Positions 12,229-24,003 of a DNA stretch of 64,000 nt are shown in pieces; positions within the stretch are counted from its first letter, which is position 1, and each line of letters opens with the position of its first letter. The stretch is from contig CM053272.1 of NCBI GenBank assembly GCA_028583415.1, positions 69,609,439 to 69,673,438 on the forward strand, read 5' to 3'. This DNA comes from Protea cynaroides (lineage: Eukaryota > Streptophyta > Magnoliopsida > Proteales > Proteaceae). A model generated the notes under the pieces. That model saw only the letters and a list, made by a program, of their open reading frames with translations, searched no databases and was not told the DNA's origin. The position numbers and the translations under genes were made by a program.

Positions 12229-13192
12229 TGTCACACCCCAATTGTGGTCGAACTAGAAGTGTGATTGAACCGCTAATAAATCATAGATCAAGCCAAGATC
12301 ACATGAGACCATACCAACATTCAAACCTTACATGTAACTAATAATCAGAATAATTAAATAACAGTGGAAATCATTATTAATGAACTAAGAGTCTAGATGT
12401 TACATAATAATAAACAAATTATCTCAAATACTGACCAAAACATATTTAATAATGTCACATTACAAGTTTATAACCCAAACATCAAATAACCTTAAAGATA
12501 AACACAGTAGAGGCACTCGCATGCCGAGTCATGCTCGTTCTCCACCACATACATGTCCATAGCTTCCATGTGTGAATAAGATGGTGCATTAATATAATCT
12601 TTAACTGTAGTACCTGCATCATTAACTAAAAAGAATACAAATTCATGGGGTGAGCTCACAACTTAGCTTAGTAAGAAACAAAACATGAAGCAAGCAATAT
12701 ACATGATGCGACATTCAATCATTTGGTTTGGTCTATAGTTTGCAATGTGCTATGGTAAGGATAGGCTACAACCATACCTCCATACACGAGAGTGTGAGCA
12801 CAGTCAATGGTTAGGCTCCAACCAAAACCACTGTCACCCCATAACACTCACTACAAGATAGAGATAGAGCTAAAGTCCAATGGTAAATTACAACCAAACC
12901 ATCAACACCCTCCTTGATACCCTATCCCGTACCAGTACTTATGCCCCGTACTGCGAGGTCTTGAAAACTAGATTCGCCACTAACCAATCCTAGATGTCAT
13001 CAAAAGTATCATATACATCCCCCAACATCCTTTAATACGAAATAGAGATAGAGCTATAATCTATTGGTAAGGCTATGGCCAACATTGCCAAAACTCAATC
13101 CCATACTAAGCACACTAAGAAGATGGCGATACTACGCTGTCAGTGTAGTGAATGGTTTAAGGCTCTAAACTCTTTTCACCCAACACACTAAT
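12229..13192 (-). repeat. 3' LTR of element B, left part
   Basis: It begins (plus strand) TGTCACACCCCAATT, the complement of the LTR end. It matches the right LTR from 44070 onwards at the nucleotide level. It ends at the insertion of element A with CTAAT, while CTAAC follows A at 30165-30169, a 4-of-5 target duplication. It contains the short exon at 12492-12625. Confidence 0.85.
12492..12625 (-). other. Conserved LTR exon, B left copy
   Basis: On the minus strand the acceptor CTTTTTAG (plus 12626-12633) precedes an open frame reading NDAGTTVKDYINAPSYSH and later HDSACECLYCVYL, then TAA. Reading upstream of the acceptor in the same frame meets a stop, as expected if the preceding sequence is intron. 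The donor GTGAGG lies at 30333-30338 beyond the A insertion; without A the intron would be about 740 nt. Confidence 0.55.
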
Positions 13193-15539
13193 TGTCACAC
13201 CCCAATTTTGGTCTAACCAGAATGGTGTGGTGAACAGCCAATAAACCAACGGTTCACCCAGGATCTCATATAGGTCATACCCACCATATCAAACAAAACA
13301 CACATTCCACATTAATAATCAGAGGTAATAAACAAATAAGTAGAAGTCTTACAGATAATGAACTGAGAGTCTAACAGTGATAAATAAATATTTAATATAA
13401 TTATCTCCAAACCACAAAACATATAAATAAATAATCAATTACATATCTAATGTTCAAATTATAACTAAACGTAAGCAAAAACACATTGGTTGTACTTGCA
13501 TGATGAATCATGCGCATCTTCTTCAGCTTCTACGTCTACCGCAGCAACGTGTCCATACGTCGATGCATTCAAATATTCTTTAACGGTAGGACCTGTATCA
13601 CCAACTAAAAATATTCGACGTCGAAAGGGTGAGCACACATCACGGCTCAGTGAGAAAACAAAACAATACAACAAACATATGCATGCATTCAATTCATAAC
13701 ATTGGTCTGGTTTATAAGTTTGCAATGTGCTATAGAAAGGTTTGGTGGCAGCTGCACCTCTATACACGAGTATATGAATCCACCCAATGGATCAAACATC
13801 ATTGTCGTCCCACATACACCCACCATGGAATAGAGATAGAACTAAAGTGTCTGGATCAAACACCGCCAACACTTCCCCTGATGCCCTACCCATACCAATA
13901 CGTAAGCCCCTATTGGTGAGGGCTTGCAAACTAGGCTCGCAACTAACCAATCTAATGCCAAACAGTGTATCCAAGGCCTCACCCCAGCATCCCTCAATAC
14001 GTCCATAGAGATAGAACTAAGGCCCCCCGACAGAGTCAGAGACCACACGGTCTGAGACCACCTCCCCTAATTCCCTACGACGTAATAGTTTTGCTAAGGT
14101 AATGGCGATATGACAATGTTAGTGGGCAAGACTTGAGTAGTGATAGAGCTAAAGTCTGGTGACGAGGTCGAAGACCACCATGCCATGTCCTCCCCTTGAT
14201 GCTCCACTCGCATCCATCACACTAACCACACACATACATTTACATGCCTATTCCTAGCATCATCATCATCGTCATGTTATAAATAAACAGAATTAAATAT
14301 GCATAAATAGTAATAGTAGGAATATTAGATGACATGTGAGATGCACATTACAAGCATACACGCATAGAATCAATCATGGCATTAGACTCAATAAAAATAT
14401 ACAGTCGTTATTAACCAATTAGTTTAGTTCTTGTTGCCTCACCTATTAGCAATACTCGATGTCCTTCCAAGCCTTGAAATTATCTTTGAATTGATTTAAC
14501 AACCTAAAAGTTATATGAATTTAAGTTAGGGTTCATACGTGACATGTTACTGTAGTCGAAAATCAAAATAGAGCACTAATAGGTGTCTGGTTGGTCCTAT
14601 GGTCTCATGTTGTATTGACCTTATTGTCTATGGTCGATACCCTACAGTCGCATATGGTGTGACTGACGCTGCGACCATATGATTTCTGAAATCTTCTCAA
14701 ATGTCAATCCTCTGGTCATACTATCAAGCTATGGTCGACCGTAGCTGCGACCTTGAGATTTCTGGTCATAGTCTACAAGAAATTCGAGTTCTTCCTGGGT
14801 CAATTCTTCTGTTCTTCAATGGGGTTTATTCTAAGGTCATCCTATGGCTATAATTAGTAATTTCTTATCAACCTTAATCATCAAATTCACTCCTCATGGT
14901 TCTCCTTGTGATTTTCTCAAGGAAATCACATAGATCATAATAGGTTGATATTGCATATCTTCCATAGAAGTCTTATTCCTAAGAGTTTACATCTCCAGAG
15001 ATTCGTTTCATACCTTTTCCTGTGATAGAGAGCCAATCTCTTTTAAGAAAATTCTTCTCCTTAGCTTTTTCTTCTTCTCCTTCTCTTCCTTCTCTTCATT
15101 CTCTTCCTTCTATTTCTCTAGGGTTTACTAATGTTCTAAAAGAGTGAAAAAGGGCTGAGGGACATCCTTTGTATAGAGGAAAACTCTCTATATAGAGTCC
15201 TCTTTCAATTAGAAAAGCAATCCCTTAGTTTAGGAAAGTTTCCAAAACTCAGAATCTGATCTGGGTTCTCATGATCGATCATACGGTCGCATAAACCGTC
15301 GACCGTAGGGTCAAAATCATCGACCGTGTGGTTCCAGGTTTGAGATTTTTGGTTCACTTCCTTATGGTCGACCATACCTACCCAGGCATGCGACCTTAGG
15401 TATGTTTTTAGTGTTTTTAACTCGATTCTCATACCTGGTTTGTGATCTATCTTCACACATTCGGTCTACTTGGTCCAGGAATGATGGGAAGACCTGGCAC
15501 GATATGATTAGACCAAGTTAGTGGAGTGCAGGTCTTACA
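13193..15539 (-). repeat. 3' LTR of element A
   Basis: On the minus strand it runs TGTAAGACC...GGGGTGTGACA. It contains U3 motif arrays (about 15260-15400), a weakened TATA (about 15166-15176), a donor at 14437-14442 (AATAG/GTGAGG), an acceptor at 13605-13606 and the short exon 13465-13604. The many 60-140-residue open frames on both strands here (for example 13629-13919) are shadows with no recognisable family. Confidence 0.9.
13465..13604 (-). other. Conserved LTR exon, A left copy
   Basis: Downstream of TTTTTAG the minus-strand frame reads GDTGPTVKEYLNASTYGHV, an acidic stretch (VEAEEDAHDSSC) and ends QCVFAYV with a stop at 13465-13467. In this copy the frame is also open upstream of the acceptor. 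Differences from the right LTR copy (NDAGPTIEEYMNASTYGHV, SSCECNQCVFA) are mostly conservative. Confidence 0.55.
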
Positions 15540-16658
15540 ACTCCCCCCCTCTTATATAAATTTTGTCCTCGAAATTTGCATATAGCTTCCGAGTCGAATA
15601 TGTGAGGATATTGCTTCCGCATAGCGTTCTCTTCTTCCCATGTAACTTCTACATTTTGGCTTCTCCAAGTATCCTTAACGTAGTAAATGTCGTGGTTGCA
15701 AAGTCGTTGTACCTTTCGACTTGTGATCTCAAAAGGTACTACTTCGAACGTCAAATCTTCAGTCAAATCCGGTGGATCAGTTGTTAACACGTGTGTTGGA
15801 TCTCTGACATACTTCTCCAGTAATGAGATATGAAATACATCATGCACACTTGACATGGACGGTGGTAGTGCTAACTGATATGCTACTTTTTCACATCTAT
15901 CTAGAACTTTATAAGGATCTGGGACACAGCTTTCCCTTCTGTCCAAACCTTTTCAAACCACGCATAGGAGATATTTTCAGAAATACCTTATCACCTATGG
16001 TAAATTCAAGATCTCTGTGTCGATTATCTGCATATTGCTTCTGACGGTTCTGAGCTATTCGGACTCTTTCCTTAATAATGTCGACTACTCGACAAATTTC
16101 TTCAACAAACTCTGGTCCAACAATACTCCGTTCTCCAACTTTATTCCAAAATAAAGGGGTTCAACTTTTCCTACCATACAGTGCTTCATAGGGTGACATC
16201 TGTATAGTCGCTTGATAGCTATTGTTATAAGCGAACTCAATCAATGGTAATTTCTCATCCCATGATCCTTTGAAATCAATGACACAAGCTCAAAGCATGT
16301 CTTCTAAAATCTGAATAGTACGCTCCGACTGTCCGTCTATCTGAGGATGGAATGCAGTACTAAACTTCAATGTTGTACCCATAGCCTTCTATAATCCTTT
16401 CCAAAACTTTGAGGTAAAGCGTAGGTCTCTGTAGGACACAATGCTTTCAGGTACACCATGTAATCGGACAATATTATCTACATAAAGCTTAGCTAACCTC
16501 TCTAGGGTATACTGAGGTCGTATAGCTATGAAACGAGCTGTCTTGGTCAAACGATCCACAATCACCCAGACCGCGTCAACTACTCGGGGAGTCAATGGTA
16601 ACCCGATGACGAAGTCCATAGTGATGCAGTCCCATTTCCATGCTGGTTCTGGTAGTGG
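15518..16658 (-). pseudogene. Element A integrase core and chromodomain-like end
   Basis: Minus-strand frames read integrase core from ITMDFVIGLPLTPRVVDAVW (about 16600) through IVRLHGVPESIVSYRD, DGQSERT and LIEFAYNNSYQA to a C-terminal region with RKVQRLCNHDIYYVKDTW and a final WEEENAMRKQYPHIFD (15518-15946), typical of chromodomain-bearing Tekay/Del integrases. The usual SDRD motif is SYRD here, so the second catalytic Asp of the DDE triad is gone. Stops lie after FWKGL (near 16390) and at about 15945. The start at 16658 is the junction with G1; the N-terminal half resumes at 21535. Confidence 0.9.
15540..15555 (-). other. Polypurine tract of element A
   Basis: Plus-strand ACTCCCCCCCTCTTAT, i.e. 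a minus-strand purine run AGAGGGGGGGAG, abuts the LTR start TGTAAGACC at 15539. This is the expected plus-strand priming site. Confidence 0.75.
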
Positions 16659-17363
16659 TGTAAGCACTCTATTTTTGCCACCCTCTGCATAAGTGAACCA
16701 ATATGGCAGGTTTCTGGCCTTTAACCCAAAGGTTGGTGAATCTCTAATGAACCCCACAGTAGGGTCATAGGCTATTACCTACTTGGATGAATAGGTCGTG
16801 AAATTATCTTCAAATTGAGACCGGAATCATTAAATTCTAATGTTAAACAAGGAAGATATCGTAGTTTGAAAATGCAAGGGCATTTACGTAATTATCTTAT
16901 CATGCATGCATTATCATTCAAACTTCAAGACATCATATCTTGGTCATCTGATATCGGAATCAGATGATTCAAAGGCCAATATTCCTTATTTTCAGTCCTC
17001 TTCAAAGTACACATAAAAAAATCCCAGGTAGAAGTCACCAGTGGGTCCCATGCGAGATTACACATGGAAATGGTTATTTAATTTTCAGAAATTCATAAGT
17101 TAGAAATTTCATTTCCAAATCAGATGATTCAAGCTCCAATATTCCTTATTTTTAATGTTCTACAAAGTGAACGTAGAAAATTTGGAATAGATGCTATCGA
17201 AAAGTTTCATATGGAAGGGTGACAGAAATGGACTATGAAATGTCAACCTTAGTCCAAACCAGCTTAATCCAACTTAATCTAACTTAGCTCGGCCCAGCTC
17301 AGACTAATCCAGACCAAGTTATGTCAGTCCATATGCATGCATTTCTTTTATATATGTATAATG

Positions 17364-17367
<4 letters not shown>

Positions 17368-17447
<80 letters not shown>

Positions 17448-17469
17448 TATGGATATATTATATGTATTA

Positions 17470-17530
<61 letters not shown>
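17368..17530. repeat. (TA)n microsatellite
   Basis: Two TA-dinucleotide tracts, 17368-17445 and 17473-17530, are separated by a short non-repeat stretch (CCTATGGATATATTATG...). They lie in G1 just before its purine-rich domain. The poly-Ile/Tyr open frames here are artefacts of the repeat. Confidence 0.97.
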
Positions 17531-17533
<3 letters not shown>

Positions 17534-18440
17534 GAAAGAGAGAGGAAAGTGAGGTCGTGGAAAGAGAGAGAAAAGAGAGGCCATAGCAAAGAGAATGGGA
17601 GAAAGAAAAAAATGAAAGAGAGAGAAATAAAAGAAAAAAAGAAAAGAAAAAAAAGGGGAAAAAGATTCCCCTTCACGTTTTCTAGAAAGAAAACGTGAAA
17701 GAGAGAGGGAGAAAGAAAGAAAAAAAAGGAAGGAAAGAAAAAAAGAAAAAAGGAGAAAAAGAAAAAAAAGAAAAAAGGAAATGTTTTCTAAGAAAGTAAA
17801 CGTGAAAAGAGAGGGAGAAAAGAAAAAAAGAAGGAAAAGAAGGAAGAAGAAAAGGAAAGAAGAAAGAAAGGAAAGAGAGAATGATTTTTCTAGAAGAAGG
17901 AAGGAGAGAAAAGAAAGAGAGAAGGGATTTTCTAGAAGAAGAAGGAGAAAAAGGAAAGAAAGGAAGAAGAAAAAAAACGTGGGAAGGAAGAAAAGAAAGG
18001 AAAGAAGAAAAAATGGAAAAAAAAGGGATTTTCTAAAAGAAAAAAAAAAGAAAAGGAAGGAAGAGAGAAGAAGGAAAGAGGAGGAGAGAATTTTCTAGAA
18101 GAGGGAGAGATAGAGAATGTGTGGAATAGAGAAGGAGAAGAGAAAAAGGAAGGGAAAGAAGAAAGGAAAGAAGAAAAAGGAAGAAAAAAAGATTTTCTAG
18201 AAAAAAGAAGAAAGGAAAGAAGGATCTTCTAGAAAAGGAGAGAAAAATTATAAATAGGCAAGAGAAGAGAGAGGAGGAGCTCTTTTTCCAGACCATAGAG
18301 AGAGAAGAACTTGAGTGAGGGAGAGGAGAACGTGAGTGAGAGAGAGAAAATGTGAGAGAGGGAGAAAGAAAGAGAGAAGAAAAGAGAAAAGAAAGAAAAG
18401 AGAAGAGAGAGAGAAGCAGAAGAGAGGACAAGGAGGATTC
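17531..18440 (+). repeat. GA-rich low-complexity domain of G1
   Basis: About 900 bp of almost pure A and G on the plus strand, with GATTTTCTAGAA and TTTTCTAGAAG punctuating the run. The Lys/Arg/Glu-rich frame at 17781-18098 is only this composition translated. G2 has an analogous purine-rich domain on its own sense strand (complement of 36856-37880). Confidence 0.9.
18248..18258 (+). promoter_or_regulatory. Candidate TATA box in G1
   Basis: TTATAAATAGGC directly follows the purine-rich domain and is the best core promoter match in the element. In an LTR this would mark the U3/R boundary, with transcription starting about 30 bp downstream. Inferred from sequence only. Confidence 0.5.
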
Positions 18441-18519
18441 GCATTCAAAGGGGGTTGATACAACCTCCAATCACCCTTCCTCGATGGTTTCGCTTGATTT
18501 GAGCACAAAGTTAGTACTC

Positions 18520-20240
18520 TAAACAAATTTAGAGGTCGTTAGAATGCTCGAATGCCAATTTTGCTTGAAAAAGACTAATTTCTATGAAATCTCAATCATG
18601 AATGCTCTATTACATACTTGTTAATGTTAGGATGCCTATGTCTAGCATTTTTCATGAATGATAATTTTTCTAAGCTATTCAATGATGAATTTTTGAATGA
18701 TATACAATGATGTTTGATGTTTTTTGTAAATTTCATAAAGTGGTTTTCTGATCTGAAAATTTTAGATTTAGGATTCAAACTTAGGACGTACATCATATGT
18801 ATTTTTTCTAAGATTTTGAAACCCAAATTTTTATGGGAGTCTCTTTGATATGTTAGAAGACTATCCTAAAAATTTCGTTCCATTTGAAATTGGGAAAATA
18901 TATCAAAAAATTTGTCTTTGATATTGCTGTTTTTCTCGGATGTAATGCAATCTTCCATCAGAAAGTCTCTAGACAAAGGTCTTATGGCCATAATCAGAAA
19001 ATCCACTTAATATGAACCTTTTAGACATGAATTCTAAAAAATGGTACTTGTTTCATATTTTTTTAATTTTTTGTTGAATTGATATAAATTTGTAAGTGCA
19101 TAGTGCTCTGATTTTGAATCTGTCATGATGTACTGATTTGCATGATTGAAAAGAGTTATTTTTCACAAAAAAAAATATACTGTTTTAACTTGTTTTTCTT
19201 GATGAAATTTTAGATCAGACAGTTAACTACATAGACATATGTCTATATTTAATTTTCATTAAGAATAGAATTTTATTTGGAATTTATGGTGCAACTGGTC
19301 AAAAATCTGGAACAGATTTGACTAGTGCACATGTTTGGTCTTAGGGCATATCTTTGACCTGTTTTTGCTTTCTGTTGGGATTCAAATACTTCATATGAAA
19401 TATAATATATTAAGTCATATGTTTATGAAAAAAATTTGAGCATGATTTGAGTTTCGAAAGACCTACTTATGGTCATTCTTGTGTAATGTGACAAATCTAA
19501 ATACAGTTCATAGTTTTGCCCATTATCTGAAACCTTGTGTCACAATTTTAACAGTTTTGAGTAGTTAATATTCCCAAATTTCTTCATCAAAATTACATTT
19601 TTTTCAAAGAACATTGAACATATGTTTTTTGATAATTTTTCACTTTTCAAAAAAGGGTTTCATTGATGTCTCATTCATTATAACATTAATGATTGTTTAA
19701 GTGAATTCTGTCATATTTGGATAAATGGTTATATTTGAAGCATTCAAATGCTTTGTTTGGATTGTGCATACCATGTTTGCCACATTCCATGTGTTGCTAT
19801 TTTTGATAGAATAGATAAATTTTTATCATATTTTAGGAAAATCTTAATTTCTTACTATTTATAAGTCTTACTATGCTTAGAAAATAGCATATAAGATCTT
19901 TCTTTTTTTTAAAAATTCATGTCATATATGCATTCTATGATTGGTACTTACCATATTGATATATAGATGCATATTAGATCTTGCATATTAGATCTTGCAT
20001 ATTATATCTTGCCATATTAGATCTTGTTATTCTTAGATCTTGTCATACTAGATCTTGCCATGCTTAGGTTTTGCCATATTAGATCTTGCCATGCCTAGAT
20101 CCTACCATATTAGGTTCTTGCCTTATTTGCAATACATGCCATATTAGGGAGATTTTCATAATCTTATTATATGATATGATAGTTACCATAAATATCATAC
20201 ATGCCATGTTTAGAATATTCTTTTTTTTGGCAATAATTTA
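18520..20240 (+). other. AT-rich middle of G1 without genes
   Basis: About 1.7 kb of AT-rich sequence with no credible coding frame. Between 19970 and 20150 a degenerate ~20-bp unit (CATATTAGATCTTGC) is repeated about nine times. This is probably the R-U5 region of the LTR. Confidence 0.6.
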
Positions 20241-20535
20241 ATTTATGTTGCACCCTAGTTGAACTGCCATATCTGTACACCTAGCAAACATATTAAGTGT
20301 GGGGACGTACATTTAGACACCCACATTTTTGGGAAGGGCATAATGGAAATAATAAAAACCTTAATAAAGAAAGAGAATGCTATGCCAAACCTTCCAAAAT
20401 TAGAATTCAAGATAAAAAAGGGTAATTCAGGACGATTCTGCCCATCGATAAACCCTAAACCTAGAATAGGTTCTCAATCTTAATCCTAGAACAGGTTCTC
20501 ACATTCTAACCTAGAACAGGTTACCCATACCCGAA

Positions 20536-20990
20536 CTACACGGATTCTGATTCCTAGGGCAAACCCTAGGATACGTAGGCCATTTGGGAGAATCCCAAAT
20601 TCGGATCCACACCTTAGTCCACTCGGACTATCCATAGATCCACTTGGATATTTACCCCCATTTCGACCCAGAATGGGTTATCAGCTCGAACTACGTGGAT
20701 TCTTATTCCTAGGGCAAACCCTAGGATACGTAGGCCATTTGGGAGAAACTCAAATTCGGATCCACATTTTAGTCCACTCGGACTATCCATAGATCCACTA
20801 GGATACTTACCCATCTATTTCAACCCAGATTTCGAACTACGCGGATTCTGATTCCTAAGGCAAACCCTAGGATACGTAGGCTATTTGGGAGAAACCCAAA
20901 TTTAGATCCACACCTTAGTCCACTTGGACTATCCATAGATCCACTAGTATATTTACCCACATTTTGACCCAAATAGGGTTATCCACATTC
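20536..20990 (+). repeat. ~150-bp tandem repeat (3 copies) in G1
   Basis: Copies begin near 20536, 20692 and 20836 with ACTAC(A/G)(C/T)GGATTC. Each includes GGCAAACCCTAGGATACGT, CATTTGGGAGAA and GACTATCCATAGATCCACT. A shorter decayed tail of GGTTATCCACATT units follows to about 21090. G2 has related text (TACCTACGTATTCTAGGG near 34645). Confidence 0.85.
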
Positions 20991-21534
20991 CAACCCAGAA
21001 AGGGTTATCCACATTTTAACCCAAATAAGGTTATTCTTAGATCCACTAGGACTATCTATCAGTCCACATGAACTATCCAGATCCTAACCCATAGGGTTTT
21101 CTCAACCTTTCAAGCATAAACTTCAACTTGAATAATAAACTTAATCATGCACAAGCATAAATCACAACCATAAACTTTAATCACACCTGAACTACGATGG
21201 TGAACCTAATTTTTGAAATAATTCTGTAATACGTAGGCAATCTGATGGATACAGATTCGGTTCAATGATATCAAACCACTTGGTTTGGTTTGATTTAACA
21301 GATAGAGTCTAGCATAGGAAAGGTATAGGAAACCGATTTTGATCAAGCAGTTTGGGTGCCTAACCCCTTCCCATAATCGTAACCTAATGTTTACCCAATC
21401 TCTGATGGACCAGAAATCCAATCTAAGGGTCATGAGTCAATCGAAGTCTTACCTTGGGGTGAGATTTCACATTTCTAAGGTCCTAGACCTTAATCTAGGT
21501 GGCGACTTTCAAGATTTCCATCTTTGTCCTCACA

Positions 21535-23430
21535 AGTGGCTACAACAATCCTGCAGGTCTTTGCCTTTCAGCCTTTACTTGCTGACAATTCAAGCATTGA
21601 GACACAAATTTAACTACATCCGCTTTCATTCCTCTCCATCAATATAGTTTCTTCAGATCATGATACATCTTCATACTTCCAGGATGTACCGAATAAGCAG
21701 TGGTGTGAGCTTCCTTCATTAGTCTGTGTCTAATATCCAAGTCTTCATTTTCAGGAACACATATCCTTCCTTTGTATCTTAGTACCTTTTCAATGTCCAA
21801 GGTAAACTCAGGAGTAGTCCTACCTTTTCAAGGTCTTCTTGCACCATTCTTAGATAATGGTCTGATTTAATAACGGCTTTCACTTCGTCTAATAGATCAC
21901 GTACAATCTTCAATGTAGCAAACATGTTTGAGAATAGATGAATAAACCCTTGGTCAGTTGATTCATTCAGACTATCAATCACGAACTGCTCTTATCGTAA
22001 TTAAATAGTCTCCCTGTGACACACGCCACAACATTTACACTAATTTCTTCTTGGGATTCAGTCATAGCTTTCCCACTTAATGCGTCAGCAACTACATTAG
22101 CTTTTCCTGGATGATACTAGATATCACAATCGTAATCCTTCAATAATTCTAGTCATCTTCTTTGTCTCATGTTCAATTCCTTCTGATTAAAAAGATGAGT
22201 GAGACTCTTATGATCTGATTTAATCTGAAATTTCTCTCCATACAAATAATGTCTCCATATCTTAACAGCATGTACTACTGTGACTAATTCCAAGTCATGA
22301 GTGGGATAGTTCTTCTCATGTGTCTTCAGTTGTCTTGAGGCATACGCAATTACTTGTTCTCCTTGCATAAGCACACATCCTAAACCTAACCCAGAGGCAT
22401 CAGTGTACAAGGTAAATGGTTGTCGTGGGATCAGAATAGTCAAGATGGGAGCTGATATCAATCTAGCCTTCAATGTTTGAAAACACTCTTTCATTTATCG
22501 GTCCAAATAAACTTTTCTCCTTTCTTTGTCAGACTGGTGAGAGGTACGACGATTCTAGAGTAATCTTCCACGAACCGTCGATAGTAACCAGCTAAACCTA
22601 AGAAACTTCTGATTTCTGCAACATTCTTAGGTGCTTCCCATTTCACAATGGCTTCAATCTTGCTAGGATCCACTTTAATTCCTTCAGCGGATACAACATG
22701 GCCTAAGAAAGCGACTTCATTTAGCCAGAACTCACACTTTGTAAATTTTGCATAAAGCTTCTCTTTTCTTAGTCGCTGCAGAGTGACTCTTAGATTTGTG
22801 ACATGAGTTTCTTTGTTCTTGGAGTAGACTAGTATGTCATCAATAAATACAATGATTGACGTATCCAACATATCATGGAATACCCGATTCATGAGTTCCA
22901 TAAAAGTTGCTGGTGCATTAGTCAATCCAAAAGACATGACTAAAAATTCATAATGTCCATATCTAGTTCTGAATGCTGTCTTTGAAATATCACCTTCCTT
23001 AATCTTCAACTGATGGTATCTTGACCGAAGATCAATTTTGAAGAATACTTTGGCACCTTGCAATTGATCGAACAAGTCATCAATCTGAGGCAATGGGTAC
23101 TGATTCTTGATTGTAAGCTTATTCAATTCCCGATAATCTATACACAGTAGAACGCTACTGTCCTTCTTTTTCACGAACAATACTGGCGCTCCCCATGGCG
23201 ATATGCTGGGTCTGATATAACCCTTGTCTAGTAATTCTTGTAATTGTATCTTCAGTTCCTTCAGTTCAGTAGGAGCCATTCAATAAGGTGCTTTCGATAT
23301 TGATGCGGCTTCGGGTATAAGATCTATAACGAACTCTGTCGCTTGGTCAGGTGGTAGTCCTATTAGTTCCTCAGGAAATACATCTAGAAATTTACACACA
23401 ACTTCAATATCCTCCATTTATGGTGCTTCC
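21535..23430 (-). pseudogene. Element A RT, RNase H and integrase N-terminus
   Basis: From right to left on the minus strand: RT N-terminus and palm (22491-23279; KELKIQLQELLDKGYIRPS, ELNKLTIKNQYPLP, catalytic VFIDDILVYS at about 22830-22850), RNase H (22153-22494; LYTDASGLGLG, DHKSLTHLF), linker with PGKANVVADALS (about 22085-22150), and the integrase zinc region (about 21535-21980; LNCQQVK) ending at the G1 insertion. The RT catalytic Asp pair and the first RNase H Asp are intact. Stops separate RT from RNase H (22495) and follow ELNMRQRR (near 22150). Tekay/Del-like order: RT-RNase H-integrase. Confidence 0.9.
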
Positions 23431-23599
23431 TTGGTGAGGTCGACTACGGATACTAGATACCCAATTCCTCCTTTCTCGAGGCATTTTCTAGCCTTCAATG
23501 CAGAGAGAATGAGTTTTCGTTTACGGGGAAGTTTGGTTCCCATAAAATTAAACTCTACTCCTTCCTTATCTTTAAATGTCAGTTTCTTTTCTAGCACAT

Positions 23600-23930
23600 A
23601 ATAGGTTTACGAAGTTTCAAGCTAACCAATCCATTCCCAAGATAACGTCAAAGTCTGCCATCTCAAGTTAAATTAAGGTTGCATCCAAAATCTTCATAAG
23701 AACTGGACATGGTCCATAACCTTTGTCTAGTTCCACTTCTAATCCCATAGGTGATCGTACAAGCAGTTTGTAGTCTAAAGGTCTAAGGGATAGATTTAAC
23801 TTCATTTCAAACGACACAGATATAAAAGAATGAGTAGCTCCTGAGTCAAAGAGTACTCTGGCGGTTAAGCCATTAATAGGTACGATACCTATGATTTGAT
23901 TTAATTTAGTCTACATGCTTACACAAGGTA
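23600..23930 (-). pseudogene. Element A aspartic protease region
   Basis: The minus-strand frame contains the retropepsin active-site motif FDSGATHSFIS (Asp codon at 23845-23847) and, downstream, DVILGMDWLA near 23640. Several stops interrupt the flanks. It lies between gag and RT as expected for a single gag-pol polyprotein. Confidence 0.85.
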
Positions 23931-24003
23931 GTACAAAATGAACATTTTAGATCATACCTGTGACCACATCAGGCAATGTAGCAGCATCCTCAGAAGTAAC
24001 TGC

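Larger units (their letters stand above)
16659..21534 (+). mobile_element. G1: 4.9-kb solo-LTR-like element inserted in the A integrase
   Basis: It starts TGTAAGCAC and ends TTGTCCTCACA with a perfect 5-bp duplication AGTGG (16654-16658 and 21535-21539). Removing it joins the integrase linker on both sides. G2 has the same ends and the same GGTCCTAGACC...GGTGGCGACT block near its end. No gag-pol, PBS or second terminal repeat is seen, so it looks like a solo LTR (or LARD) of a long-LTR Ty3/gypsy family. LTR length hints at the Tat/Ogre group, but this is not proven. Open frames inside are low-complexity. Confidence 0.85.

Noticed and set aside
17337..17676. Tyr/Ile-rich open frames on both strands
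   Set aside because: They translate the (TA)n repeat; no codon bias or homology.
17781..18098. Lys/Arg/Glu-rich frame that looks like a nuclear basic protein
   Set aside because: Pure GA-rich composition; no start context, no conservation in G2.
19970..20150. Regular ~20-bp repeats that could suggest a CRISPR array
   Set aside because: No unique spacers of constant length, degenerate units, plant genome context, inside an LTR-like element.
22153..23279. RT/RNase H considered as an endogenous plant pararetrovirus
   Set aside because: Integrase with chromodomain-like end, LTRs, PBS, polypurine tract and target duplications define a Ty3/gypsy retrotransposon; no movement-protein domain is seen.
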